From: Gallaecimonas kandeliae
GTDB lineage: Bacteria > Pseudomonadota > Gammaproteobacteria > Enterobacterales > Gallaecimonadaceae
Assembly (NCBI RefSeq): GCF_030450055.1
Contig: NZ_CP118480.1
Location: forward strand, 620,001 to 684,000
Length of the DNA stretch: 64,000 bases
Reading direction: 5' to 3'
Positions 38,210 through 46,159 of the stretch are shown here, piece after piece. The translations under genes and the position numbers were made by a program. Positions within the stretch are counted from its first letter, which is position 1, and each line of letters starts with the position of its first letter. Under the pieces are notes generated by a model, which made no database searches, was not told the origin of the DNA, and was given only the letters and a program-made list of their open reading frames with translations.

Positions 38210-41200
38210 CTATTTCCTTGTCATGGTGTAAAAGTTGGCTGGTATGTTCTCTTGCTTAAGTAAGAGTAAGAGCGCTTGTTCATTTGATAACTTTCCAACG
38301 CAGTCCAATGCTCTTGCGTAGGGAGTGATAATGCTTGGTGATTTATTATTTGCCACTAAAGGATATAGAAGAGACAAAGCCTTTTTGCAGTCGTGACTAG
38401 ACAGCAGCTTTTCGCCTAAATTGAGGTGGATGGAACTCCTTGTTAAGTAGCTTTCTGCTAATCCGAGCGATACTGCTACTTTTTTGTTTTCTGCTTTATA
38501 ACGTTTTTCATAAAGCTCAATAGCCATACTTATGTTATTATCAGCAAGCTCTGGATGATTATTGAGACTATAGAGCGCGATCGTCTTATAAAAAATTGAA
38601 AGCAATTCTGTTGAGCGTTGTTCGTTTGAATCTTTTGCGAAATCTAAAATTGATCTATGTAATGATTGTGGTGTGTCGTAATTGCTGCTACATGAACTGA
38701 TAGTGCAAAAATTAAATAAGTAAAGGCGAGCCAATAGCTCTTGTGTTTTCCATGTTTTATTTTTTTTGTCTTGCGACAGAGCTGCATGTGTTGCTTTTAA
38801 CGCTTCTTTTATCACACTTATTGCTTCAGCATTGTTTCCTGAACCAGAAAGCAGCAATGCTTGTTGTCTTAATGTTGCTTCCAATCGATGCAGCATGTAA
38901 CCATTTGTCAAAAAATGTTCAGTGCTAAATTCCTGCCGATTTTTTTCATAGATGATCAGGGCTTCTTTGACCCTACCTTCAGCGCTATTTGCGCTGGCCA
39001 GCCAGGAGCGGGTATCGACCACATCGGCCATCCGCTGGACATTGGTGGGGTCCTGCTTCAGGGCCTGCTCCTTAAGGGCCAGGGAACGTTCGAAGTGTTG
39101 GCGCGCCTCGCCGAAGTTCTGCTCCTTCATCTGCACCGAGCCCAGGCTGTTAAGGGCGTAGGACAGCTCCATCAGGGCGTTGCCGTCCTGGGGGGCCTGG
39201 TCGAACATGGCCTGGCTGTAGGTCAGGTACTGGCTGAACCAGCCGGCGGCCCCCGGCCAGTCGGCCTGATCGTAGCGGAGCTGGCCCAGCCAGTAGGCAT
39301 TGGCCCCCAGGGACTTCAGCAGTTCCAGGTTATGGGGCTGGCTTTTTTGTAGCGGTAGCAGTTCTTTCTGGGCGGCCAGCAGGGCGCTCTTGGCTTCCTC
39401 CGTCTTGCCCCGGGAATAGGCCACTTCGGCCATGGCCTCCAGGGTCTGGCCGTGCTGGAAGCGGCCGTCGAAGCCGAGGTTGTCGTCGTCACTACCGGTA
39501 CTGGTGAAGTATTCCAGGGCCTTGCTGGAGATGCCGTCCAGCAGATCCATGCGGCCTATGCCCCTCAGTTTGTCGGCGAAATCCCCCACCATGAAACCCA
39601 GCAGCTTTTCCGCCGCCAGCCGCCGCTCCGTGGCCTGCTTCTCGGCCTGGACGCTGCGCAGGCTCATCAGGCTGGCCACCAGGGCCAGGCAGCCCAGCAG
39701 CAGCACTGTGCCCGTCTTGAGGGCGCGGCGGCCCCTGGCCTTCTTGGCAGAAGCTGCGATCAGCGCCTTTTCCGACTCCTCGAGGCTGAACAGGGGGTTG
39801 GTTGCCAGGGCCTGGGCCTGGGCCAGGGGTTTGCCCTCGGGCAGCAGGTAGGCGGGGGCCTTGGCTTCCTGCTGCCAGCGCCTGGCCTGGTGCCCCAGGC
39901 GGGCCTGCTGGGCCAGGCTGTCCTTGTGGTCGGCTATCCATTGGCTGGCCCTGGGCCAGCGGCGCAGCAGGGCCTCGTGGGCTATGCCGAAGCTGGGCTC
40001 CCCCTGTTGCAGATGGGAGACGAAGAGCCTTTTCTCCACCATGGCCTGTACCAGGGCCCTTTCCTCGGCGCTGCCGAGCTGGGAGAGGCGGGCGCTGCGG
40101 CTGGTGATGGACTGCTCGTCCTCCCGCAGGGTGACCAACAAGGAGAGCACCCTGGGCAGGGCGTCGCGCTGGCCCTGGCTGAGCTGGCCAAGGGCTTCTT
40201 CGGCGGCCCGGCCTATGGCCCCTTCGATGCCGCCAAGGCCGCGGTAGACGGCGACCTTCAGCAGGCCCGCTTCGCTCCGGGCCAGGTAGAGCTGCTGCAA
40301 CATGTATTGCAGCATGGGCAGCACGTCGGGGTTGGCGGCGGCGTCGAAGCAGAGCAGCTCGTCCAGGGGCTGGGCGCTGTCTGGGTCCTGCTCGAACGTC
40401 AGGCCAGCGGCCTGGGCCGGCAGCCGGATCATCTGCAGCAGCTCGCTGCGCCCAGGGGGCTCCAGGTCGAAATGGGCGCCACTCTGCTTGCCGGCCATCA
40501 GGCTGGGGTGGCTCACCAACTGGGGGTAGAAGTCGTTGCGGCAGGCCGCCAGCACCAGTACGGCGTTGCTGCGGGCAAAGGCGTCCAGCAAGGCGATAAA
40601 GCCCTGGCGCTCGGCCTCGCCAAAGAGCGGCGAGGACAGCAGCACTTCCAGGCGGTCGATAAAGAGGCAGTAGCGGGGCAGGGCATAAGGGCCCTGGGGC
40701 AGGGCGGCCTTGAGCCCGGCCAGCAGGGCGTCGGGCTCGGCCGCCAGCTTGGCGGCGAGGCTCTCGGCGCTCTCGTTCTCGAAGAGCGGCTGGCCACCCA
40801 GCTCCCAATCCAGCAAGGCGCTGGCCAGGGATGGCAGCAGCAGGCCCTGGCTGACGTCGGCCAAGTCCAGGCTGGTGTCGCTGACCAGGCCCAGGCCGTT
40901 GTAGCCCTGGGGCGTGGTGAGGTTGGGGATGATGCCGGCCTGGATAAGGGAGGACTTGCCGCAGCCGCTGGGGCCCAGCACCAGGCAGAAGTCGCGGCCG
41001 AATTTCACCTGGTGGTGGATGCGCTCCAGCAGGGTATGGATCTGGTTGCCGCGGCCATAGAAGACGCCGGCATGCTTGGCGTCGTAGGGCTGCAGGCCGG
41101 GGAAGGGGGAGCCGCCCTGCCAGTTCGCCACCTCGGCAGCCTTCTCGTCGCCCAGGGGGAAGCGCACGTCGGCCAGGGTACGGTAACCGCGCTTGCGGAT

Positions 41201-41473
41201 GGTCTCGATATAGCGGGGGGCCGTGGCCTTGTCGCCCAGGGCGGCGCGCAACTGGGTGATGGTCTTGTGCAGGGGGTTGTCGCCGGTCTCTATGTTCGGC
41301 CAGCACTTGGCCAGCAGCTCCTCGCTGCCCACCACCTGGCCGGGGTGGCGGCAGAGGTAGAGCAGCACGTCCATGGCCTTGGGCTCCAGCTGCTTGACGC
41401 GCTGGCCTTGGCGCAGGCTGTTGGCCTTGGGGGTAACCTGCCAGTCCCCGAAGAAAAAGTGGTTGTTGCCCAT
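38210..41473 (-). CDS. Winged-helix / nSTAND1 NTPase / TM / TPR membrane regulator
   Basis: A 1087-residue protein. Residues 1-105 form a CadC/OmpR-type winged helix (LEPKAMDVLLYLCRHPGQVV, TIRKRGYRTL). Residues about 122-520 are an nSTAND1-type ATPase starting PFPGLQPYDAKHAGVFYGR, with Walker A GPSGCGKSS at 167-175, Walker B LFIDRLE at 270-276 and ACRNDF as sensor. A single TM helix lies at about 587-606, after which TPR-like helices run to the end, probably periplasmic. Codons for residues up to about 827 are GC-rich; from there to the stop the DNA is plainly AT-rich, suggesting a recombined 3' third. An IS element sits 58 bases upstream and may have displaced its promoter. Confidence 0.85.
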   Translation of the reverse strand: MGNNHFFFGDWQVTPKANSLRQGQRVKQLEPKAMDVLLYLCRHPGQVVGSEELLAKCWPNIETGDNPLHKTITQLRAALGDKATAPRYIETIRKRGYRTLADVRFPLGDEKAAEVANWQGGSPFPGLQPYDAKHAGVFYGRGNQIHTLLERIHHQVKFGRDFCLVLGPSGCGKSSLIQAGIIPNLTTPQGYNGLGLVSDTSLDLADVSQGLLLPSLASALLDWELGGQPLFENESAESLAAKLAAEPDALLAGLKAALPQGPYALPRYCLFIDRLEVLLSSPLFGEAERQGFIALLDAFARSNAVLVLAACRNDFYPQLVSHPSLMAGKQSGAHFDLEPPGRSELLQMIRLPAQAAGLTFEQDPDSAQPLDELLCFDAAANPDVLPMLQYMLQQLYLARSEAGLLKVAVYRGLGGIEGAIGRAAEEALGQLSQGQRDALPRVLSLLVTLREDEQSITSRSARLSQLGSAEERALVQAMVEKRLFVSHLQQGEPSFGIAHEALLRRWPRASQWIADHKDSLAQQARLGHQARRWQQEAKAPAYLLPEGKPLAQAQALATNPLFSLEESEKALIAASAKKARGRRALKTGTVLLLGCLALVASLMSLRSVQAEKQATERRLAAEKLLGFMVGDFADKLRGIGRMDLLDGISSKALEYFTSTGSDDDNLGFDGRFQHGQTLEAMAEVAYSRGKTEEAKSALLAAQKELLPLQKSQPHNLELLKSLGANAYWLGQLRYDQADWPGAAGWFSQYLTYSQAMFDQAPQDGNALMELSYALNSLGSVQMKEQNFGEARQHFERSLALKEQALKQDPTNVQRMADVVDTRSWLASANSAEGRVKEALIIYEKNRQEFSTEHFLTNGYMLHRLEATLRQQALLLSGSGNNAEAISVIKEALKATHAALSQDKKNKTWKTQELLARLYLFNFCTISSCSSNYDTPQSLHRSILDFAKDSNEQRSTELLSIFYKTIALYSLNNHPELADNNISMAIELYEKRYKAENKKVAVSLGLAESYLTRSSIHLNLGEKLLSSHDCKKALSLLYPLVANNKSPSIITPYARALDCVGKLSNEQALLLLLKQENIPANFYTMTRK

Positions 41474-41503
41474 GATCCTGGAGCGCTTGTTGTTTTCCGT
41501 CTT

Positions 41504-41531
41504 GGTTTCCAGCCTACCTTAGCCTTGTTAC
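41504..41531. repeat. 28-bp direct repeat, left flank of the IS
   Basis: The 28 bases starting GGTTTCCAGCCTACC are identical to 42580-42607 and abut the IS exactly on both sides. Confidence 0.9.
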
Positions 41532-42579
41532 GGCGTTGTTGATCAAATCAGAGCCTGGAAAGCCTGCTCCTAAAGGGCTTGCTGCCCTTAACTGACCTGG
41601 CGAACAGGCATGCCGAGGCCCAGCATTTTGTTCATCACCTTCACCCCAGCCAAAGCCTCTGCCACTTGGCCGTTGTAGTCGCGCAGACTCAGCTTCGGGC
41701 TGATGAGCTGCTTGTATCGCGACATAGCCGTTTCCGCTTTTGAGCGTTGGTGATAGCCGCTTTCCCTTTTCCACTCGGCCAGTTGCCCGGCTTTCAGCGC
41801 CGCCACTGCCTCGTTCCTTGGGTGACCTTGCTCCCAGTACCCCGCTGTCTTGCGAGGCGGGATGCTGGCTTTGGCGCCTTTTCTTTGCAGTAGCCGGTGG
41901 CAGGCTCTGCTGTCGTAAGCCCCGTCGGCGCTGACTTGGTCGATACGGCGGCGCAGAGGATTGAGCAGGCCGGGCAGTACCTCGCTATCACCGACGTTTT
42001 CCAGGCTGACTTCGGCGGCGATAGCCTCATGGGTCTGCGCATCGACGGCCAGGTGTAGCTTGCGCCAGACACGGCGCTTCTCCTTGCCGTACTTGCGTTG
42101 CTTCCACTCGCCTTCGCCATAGACCTTGAGCCCGGTGGCGTCGATAACCAGGTGGGCAACTGGGCCCTTGCTGGGCAGGCGGTAGCGGATGTTGACCGTC
42201 TTGGCGCGCTTGCTGATGCAGCTGTAACTGGGCGAGGTCAACGGCAGTTCCATCAACTGGAATAGCGAGTTGATAAAGCCTTCCAAGGCACGCAGCGGCA
42301 GGTCGAACAGGCCCTTGAGCATCAGCGCTGTCTCGATGGCGGTGTCGCTGTATTCGAAACCACGACCCCGACCGCCGTGATGCTGTTGGCAATGCCAATG
42401 GCGGGTAGCCGCTTCATCCATCCAGAAGGTTAATGAGCCTCGGTTAACCAAGGCGCGGTTGTAGTCTGCCCAATTGGTGATAGTGCGTTTAGCCTGACCC
42501 ATCTGCTGTTCCCCATCGATACGTCGGGGATCGGATCACAGTCAGGCGGATTGGTTCACCGGATTTGGGAAACAACGCC
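41532..42579. mobile_element. IS5-family, IS903-group insertion sequence (1048 bp)
   Basis: The ends are imperfect 18-bp inverted repeats: GGCGTTGTTGATCAAATC on the left and GGCGTTGTTTCCCAAATC read inward from the right. Both resemble the IS903 terminus. The length and single transposase ORF fit the group, which normally duplicates 9 bp of target. Here the flanking duplication is 28 bp. The element looks intact. Confidence 0.92.
41588..42502 (-). CDS. IS5-family (IS903-group) transposase
   Basis: A 304-residue DDE transposase covering nearly the whole IS. It reads like IS903: TNWADYNRALVNRGSLTFW at the N-terminus, then VIDATGLKVYGEGEWK with the first Asp, SADGAYDSRACH with the second, and the YHQRSKAETAMSRYK line with the Glu and the Y-(2)-R-(3)-E-(6)-K signature. 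No frameshift or stop interrupts it, so the element may be active. It is transcribed away from the secreted-protein gene and toward the nSTAND gene, so read-through could express the latter. Confidence 0.95.
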   Translation of the reverse strand: MGQAKRTITNWADYNRALVNRGSLTFWMDEAATRHWHCQQHHGGRGRGFEYSDTAIETALMLKGLFDLPLRALEGFINSLFQLMELPLTSPSYSCISKRAKTVNIRYRLPSKGPVAHLVIDATGLKVYGEGEWKQRKYGKEKRRVWRKLHLAVDAQTHEAIAAEVSLENVGDSEVLPGLLNPLRRRIDQVSADGAYDSRACHRLLQRKGAKASIPPRKTAGYWEQGHPRNEAVAALKAGQLAEWKRESGYHQRSKAETAMSRYKQLISPKLSLRDYNGQVAEALAGVKVMNKMLGLGMPVRQVS

Positions 42580-42607
42580 GGTTTCCAGCCTACCTTAGCC
42601 TTGTTAC
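42580..42607. repeat. 28-bp direct repeat, right flank of the IS
   Basis: Perfect copy of 41504-41531, directly adjoining the right inverted repeat of the IS. Confidence 0.9.
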
Positions 42608-42820
42608 TAGGCAACCATTTATTTGTGTGAAATGTAAAAGCCCAGTTGAACGGCTGCAGCCCAGCTTATCAAGAGGCTTGCTCTTGCTGTTGCTGCCCGA
42701 GAGGTGAACAATGGTTGCGCGCTGGCCTTCAAGGCCGGTGAAGCTGGCTGTCGCCCCGGCAGGACAAGGGGATAAAGGCTAGGCCACAGATCGCCATCCA
42801 CCTTTCAAGGAGTGAGAAAG

Positions 42821-43339
42821 ATGCGCATCGCTACCTTCTTCGCCAGCATGCTGCTGGCTTCCGTCAACGCCGGTGCCGGCGCCGCAGGCCCCGCTGATAT
42901 GGCCGCCGTCAGCCACTTCAAGCTGACCGGTGATTTCCTCAAGAAATGGGAAAGCTACCAGGAGCTGGCGGCCGAAAAGCCTTGCCAGCTCTCGCCCATG
43001 GTGCTGCTCAAGGACCAGGACGAGGCCCAAAGCCTGGACCAGGCCATCGGCGCTTTCGACGCCAAGCCCGGCGTCCATGCGGCCTTGTCCAAAGTCGGCC
43101 TGACGGCCCGCGAGGCCATCCTCGGCATGTCGGCCCTGATGGGGGCGGCTATGAAGGACATGGCAGCCCAGCATCCCGGCATGATGGAGACCGATGACGA
43201 CGGTCCCGCCGTCAGCCCCCAGAACCTGGCTTTTTACCGCCAGCACAAGGATGAGCTGCACAGCCACCAGATGAAGCTGGCCCGTGAGCAGCTCAAGAGG
43301 AATGGCGGCAAACTGCCGGCATGCCTGATGGGGGGCTGA
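42821..43339 (+). CDS. Putative secreted protein, unknown function
   Basis: A 172-residue protein with a signal peptide (MRIATFFASMLLASVNAGAGAA) and a mature part that is mainly helical, Met-, Lys- and Asp-rich (SALMGAAMKDMAAQHPGMME). Two cysteines (KPCQL and LPACL) could form a disulfide. ATG 42821 has AAGGAG 8 bases upstream. I do not recognise the family. It converges with the MBL hydrolase gene, with only 4 bases between the stops. Confidence 0.75.
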   Translation: MRIATFFASMLLASVNAGAGAAGPADMAAVSHFKLTGDFLKKWESYQELAAEKPCQLSPMVLLKDQDEAQSLDQAIGAFDAKPGVHAALSKVGLTAREAILGMSALMGAAMKDMAAQHPGMMETDDDGPAVSPQNLAFYRQHKDELHSHQMKLAREQLKRNGGKLPACLMGG

Positions 43340-43343
43340 GCAC

Positions 43344-44393
43344 TCAGCCCGAACTGGCTTCCCAGGCCGGTTCAACCTCGGCCAGCTCCCGCCACCAGGC
43401 GGAGCCGCGGTGGGGGCTGGCCAGCTCCAGCCGCTCCGACATGGCCGGGGTACTCACCGGCACCCCCTTGGCCAATCCCAGGGCCTGGATCTGCTCGAAA
43501 GGGTCGTACCAGGCGTGCATGGCCAGGTCGAAAGTGCCGTTGTGGATGGGCAGCAGCCAGTGGCCCTGGAGATCCAAGTGGGCCTGCAGGCTCTCCCTGG
43601 GCTGCATATGCACGCCGGGCCAGTTGGCGTCGTAGGCGCCGGTCTCCATCAGGGTCAGGTCGAAGGGGCCGTACTGCTCCCCTATGGCCTTGAAGCCGTC
43701 GAAATAGCCCGAGTCGCCGCTGAAGAAGAGCCGTTGCCGGCCGCTGTCGATGACCCAGGAACACCAGAGCCGGCTGTTGCCGTCACCAAGGCCCCGGCCC
43801 GAGAAATGCTGGCTGGGGGTGGCCACCAGGCTGACGTCCCCCACCTGGGTCTGCTGCCACCAGTCCAACTGCCGGATCTTCCCCGCCGGCAGCCCCCATG
43901 CCACCAGCAGGTCACCGACTCCGGTCGGGGTCAGGAAGTGCTTGGTCTTGGCTTCCAGGGCCAGCACCGCGGCCTTGTCCAGGTGATCGTAATGATCGTG
44001 GGAGAGGATCACCGCCTCGATGGGCGGCAGCTCGTTGATGCCGATGGGCACCTGGTGGAAGCGCTTGGGCCCCAGCCATTGCACCGGCGAGGCCCGTTCG
44101 GAAAAGACCGGATCGGTGAGCCAGAACAGACCGTGCAATTTCAGCAGCACCGTGGAGTGGCCCAGGCGCCAGAGGCTGTGATCCGGCGCCGCCAGCAGCT
44201 GCGCCTGGCTCAGCTTTTCCACCTCGAAACCCCTGGCCGGCTGGGTATGGCGGGGTTTGTTGAAGAAGAAGTCCCAGAAGATCTTGAGGGTCTTGCCGAG
44301 GCCGGCCTTGGGCATGGGGGCGGCGTTGCGGTACTGCTTGCCCTGGCGGCGGTAGCGGGGCAGGTCATCTGGCAAGGGGGCATTGTGGGACAT
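43344..44393 (-). CDS. MBL-fold metallohydrolase, NAPE-PLD/UlaG-like
   Basis: A 349-residue metallo-beta-lactamase-fold enzyme. SLWRLGHSTVLLKLHGLFWLTDPVF opens the domain, VILSHDHYDHLD carries the HxHxDH dinuclear site, FFSGDSGYFDGF gives the bridging Asp, and LLPIHNGTFDLAMH the last His. The family includes N-acyl-phosphatidylethanolamine phospholipase D; the bacterial substrate is not known. ATG 44393 has GGAGGAG upstream. It is divergent from a TetR regulator with a palindrome in the shared promoter region, so induction by release of TetR is likely. Confidence 0.88.
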   Translation of the reverse strand: MSHNAPLPDDLPRYRRQGKQYRNAAPMPKAGLGKTLKIFWDFFFNKPRHTQPARGFEVEKLSQAQLLAAPDHSLWRLGHSTVLLKLHGLFWLTDPVFSERASPVQWLGPKRFHQVPIGINELPPIEAVILSHDHYDHLDKAAVLALEAKTKHFLTPTGVGDLLVAWGLPAGKIRQLDWWQQTQVGDVSLVATPSQHFSGRGLGDGNSRLWCSWVIDSGRQRLFFSGDSGYFDGFKAIGEQYGPFDLTLMETGAYDANWPGVHMQPRESLQAHLDLQGHWLLPIHNGTFDLAMHAWYDPFEQIQALGLAKGVPVSTPAMSERLELASPHRGSAWWRELAEVEPAWEASSG

Positions 44394-44412
44394 GGACGGC
44401 TCCTCCATAAAT

Positions 44413-44428
44413 TACACTGCACAGTGTA
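44413..44428. promoter_or_regulatory. Palindromic operator between MBL hydrolase and tetR
   Basis: TACACTG-CA-CAGTGTA, a perfect 7-bp inverted repeat with a 2-base spacer, lies 20 bases upstream of the hydrolase start and 63 upstream of tetR. The position and symmetry fit a TetR dimer site. A second, looser AAGTAAA...TTTACTT repeat follows at about 44445-44473. Confidence 0.65.
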
Positions 44429-44491
44429 GTTTTCGATTTGTGGAAAGTAAACTGGTGAGTGTAAAATTTACTTATCTAGCCCGGAGCCCCC

Positions 44492-45097
44492 ATGACCAAG
44501 ACCCGCCTCACCGACCTCAAACGCCATGCCATCATCCAGGCCGCCATCGACGAATTCCGCGAGAACGGCTTCGATGCCACCAGCATGGACGCCGTCGCGG
44601 CCAGGGCCGGGGTCTCCAAACGTACCTTATACAACCACTTTGCCGGTAAGGATCTGCTGTTCGCCGAGATCCTCGACCAGCTCTGGCAAAGCTGCCAGCC
44701 CAGTGAGGAGCGGGGCTACCGCCGGGACCAGCCGCTGCGCCCCCAGCTCAAGGCGCTGCTGGCGGCCAAGATGACCATGCTGGCCGACCCCAATTTCCTG
44801 AGCCTGGCCAGGGTGCTGCTGGCCGAAACCATCCACTCGCCGCAAAGGGCCAGGGACATGGTGGCGCGCCTGGGGGAAAAGGAGCAGGGCCTGGGTCAAT
44901 GGCTGGCCGCCGCCAAAGCCGACGGCCGCCTCAAGGAAGTAGAGCCGGAATTCGCCGCCCAACAGCTGATGGGCATGATCAAGGCCTTCGCCTTCTGGCC
45001 GCAGCTGACCTTGGGCCAGGGGGTTTTAAGCCCGGCCGAAGCCGACAAGGTGGTGGATGGCGCCTTGGATATGTTTTTGGCGTGCTATGAAAGTTGA
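44492..45097 (+). CDS. TetR/AcrR family transcriptional regulator
   Basis: A 201-residue repressor with the standard N-terminal helix-turn-helix: IIQAAIDEFRENGFDATSMDAVAARAGVSKRTLYNHFAGKDLLFAEI, seen as the usual consecutive motifs over residues 14-60. The C-terminal domain has the AcrR-C form (LSLARVLLAETIHSP) that binds a ligand and dimerises. It is divergent from the MBL hydrolase gene and probably controls both genes through the palindrome between them. Confidence 0.93.
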   Translation: MTKTRLTDLKRHAIIQAAIDEFRENGFDATSMDAVAARAGVSKRTLYNHFAGKDLLFAEILDQLWQSCQPSEERGYRRDQPLRPQLKALLAAKMTMLADPNFLSLARVLLAETIHSPQRARDMVARLGEKEQGLGQWLAAAKADGRLKEVEPEFAAQQLMGMIKAFAFWPQLTLGQGVLSPAEADKVVDGALDMFLACYES

Positions 45098-45295
45098 CGA
45101 ATATCGACTTGGCCCTCGTCTGTTTTCCCTATAGTTTGGTAGATGTCGCCGGCGGCGCTGTAGTATCCGAACTGGTGCCATTCAGCGACAGGTACACCAT
45201 TATCAGTTCTGAGGTGTCCCCATCACCATCATGGTGGAACACCGGAAGTTCAGACGCAGGATGCGGTAAGGACAGCAAAGCAAGGAGGCGGCAAA

Positions 45296-45823
45296 GTGAA
45301 AAAGGCTTTTACCTACTGCAATGCCCGCGGGCATATCGGTGCCTACGAGCTTGGCAACTTCTCCGAGACGGAAGCCCACTACCAAGGCTTTCTAGCCAGC
45401 GGTGGCGGCATTCGCACTTTCCGCAAGGACAGGGTGATCCAATACTTCGACACCTTGGCCGATGCCGAGGCCAATATTCCCACCCACTTCATACTCCCGG
45501 AAGACGCAGCAGCACCGAAAGCCACTGGTGTTCCCTGGGAAGAGCGAAGCCCCACCATCTGCTTCACCGGCTTTAAGAAGGATATCAAAGCAGAACTCTC
45601 AGACCTGGCAGAAGGCAATGGCTTGGCGTTGCGGACGGGCGTTTCTGGCCAGCTCAGTTTCCTGTGCTGCGGTGTCAATGCCGGGCCGGTCAAGCTGGAG
45701 AAATCTCGGCTGGCCGGGGTGCTGATCCTAAGCGAAAGCCAGTTCCGTGCCATGCTGGAGACCGGCGAGATCCCCGAGCATGATGATGAGTTCCACTACA
45801 CCGCTGAGACCCTTTCGGCTTAG
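45296..45823 (+). CDS. BRCT-domain protein
   Basis: A 175-residue protein with an unassigned N-terminal region (about 1-80; KKAFTYCNARGHIGAYELGNF) and a BRCT domain at about 86-158. TICFTGFKKDIKAELSDLA gives the first strand and helix, GVSGQLSFLCCG the second and third strands, and GPVKLEKSRLAGVLILSESQF the W-poor final part found in bacterial BRCTs. Solitary BRCT proteins without ligase or exonuclease domains are found in mobile DNA, and may bind DNA ends or phosphopeptides. GTG 45296 has AAGGAGG 7 bases upstream. It precedes an interrupted zinc-ribbon gene and lies in an accessory region. Confidence 0.8.
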   Translation: MKKAFTYCNARGHIGAYELGNFSETEAHYQGFLASGGGIRTFRKDRVIQYFDTLADAEANIPTHFILPEDAAAPKATGVPWEERSPTICFTGFKKDIKAELSDLAEGNGLALRTGVSGQLSFLCCGVNAGPVKLEKSRLAGVLILSESQFRAMLETGEIPEHDDEFHYTAETLSA

Positions 45824-45852
45824 ACGTAACGACAAAACAAGGAGGCTAAAAA

Positions 45853-46044
45853 ATGGCCCTGACCACTTGCAAAGAGTGTGGCAATTAGGTCTCTACCAGC
45901 GCCGATAAGTGTCCGCACTGTGGTGTTAAAAATCCCGGTGTGTCCTTGATTGGACTGGTGGTTGGTTTGTTGGCAATCGCTGCTCTGGTTTACGGGATGT
46001 TGTCTGGTGCTTGGGACTGGCTCCTCGCTGCTTTGGGGCTGTGA
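45853..46044 (+). pseudogene. Zinc-ribbon membrane protein interrupted by an in-frame amber codon
   Basis: The frame reads MALTTCKECGN, then TAG at 45886-45888, then VSTSADKCPHCGVKNPGVS and a hydrophobic helix LIGLVVGLLAIAALVYGML, ending TGA at 46042. Restoring one base of the TAG (for example GAG) gives the common CxxCG...CPHCG ribbon plus one TM helix. A GGAGG site precedes the ATG. The same frame runs on protein-like past the TGA (VPPVLGFMLDNYPEYKKLLP) to a stop at 46192. It is likely a decayed gene; stop read-through is possible but unsupported. It lies just downstream of the BRCT gene. Confidence 0.7.
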
Positions 46045-46159
46045 AGTGTTCCGCCAGTCTTGGGCTTCATGCTGGACAATTATCCCGAGTACAAGAAGCT
46101 TTTACCTATTGCTGGATATAAAAAAGGCCCGGATGGAATTTTTAATGCGCTGAGCTTTG

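Noticed and set aside
39452-41542. A 696-codon plus-strand frame opposite the nSTAND gene
   Set aside because: Gln/Gly/Leu-rich shadow of the real minus-strand frame, which has clear winged-helix and Walker motifs.
45085-45225. Short minus-strand frame reading TDNGVPVAEWHQFGYYSAAG before a TAG
   Set aside because: It looks protein-like but has an upstream in-frame stop, no start and a 13-base overlap with tetR. It could be a gene remnant, but it is too short to call.
45886-45888. TAG in the zinc-ribbon gene as programmed stop read-through or pyrrolysine
   Set aside because: No recoding element is visible, and the simplest reading is a single-base nonsense mutation in decaying DNA.
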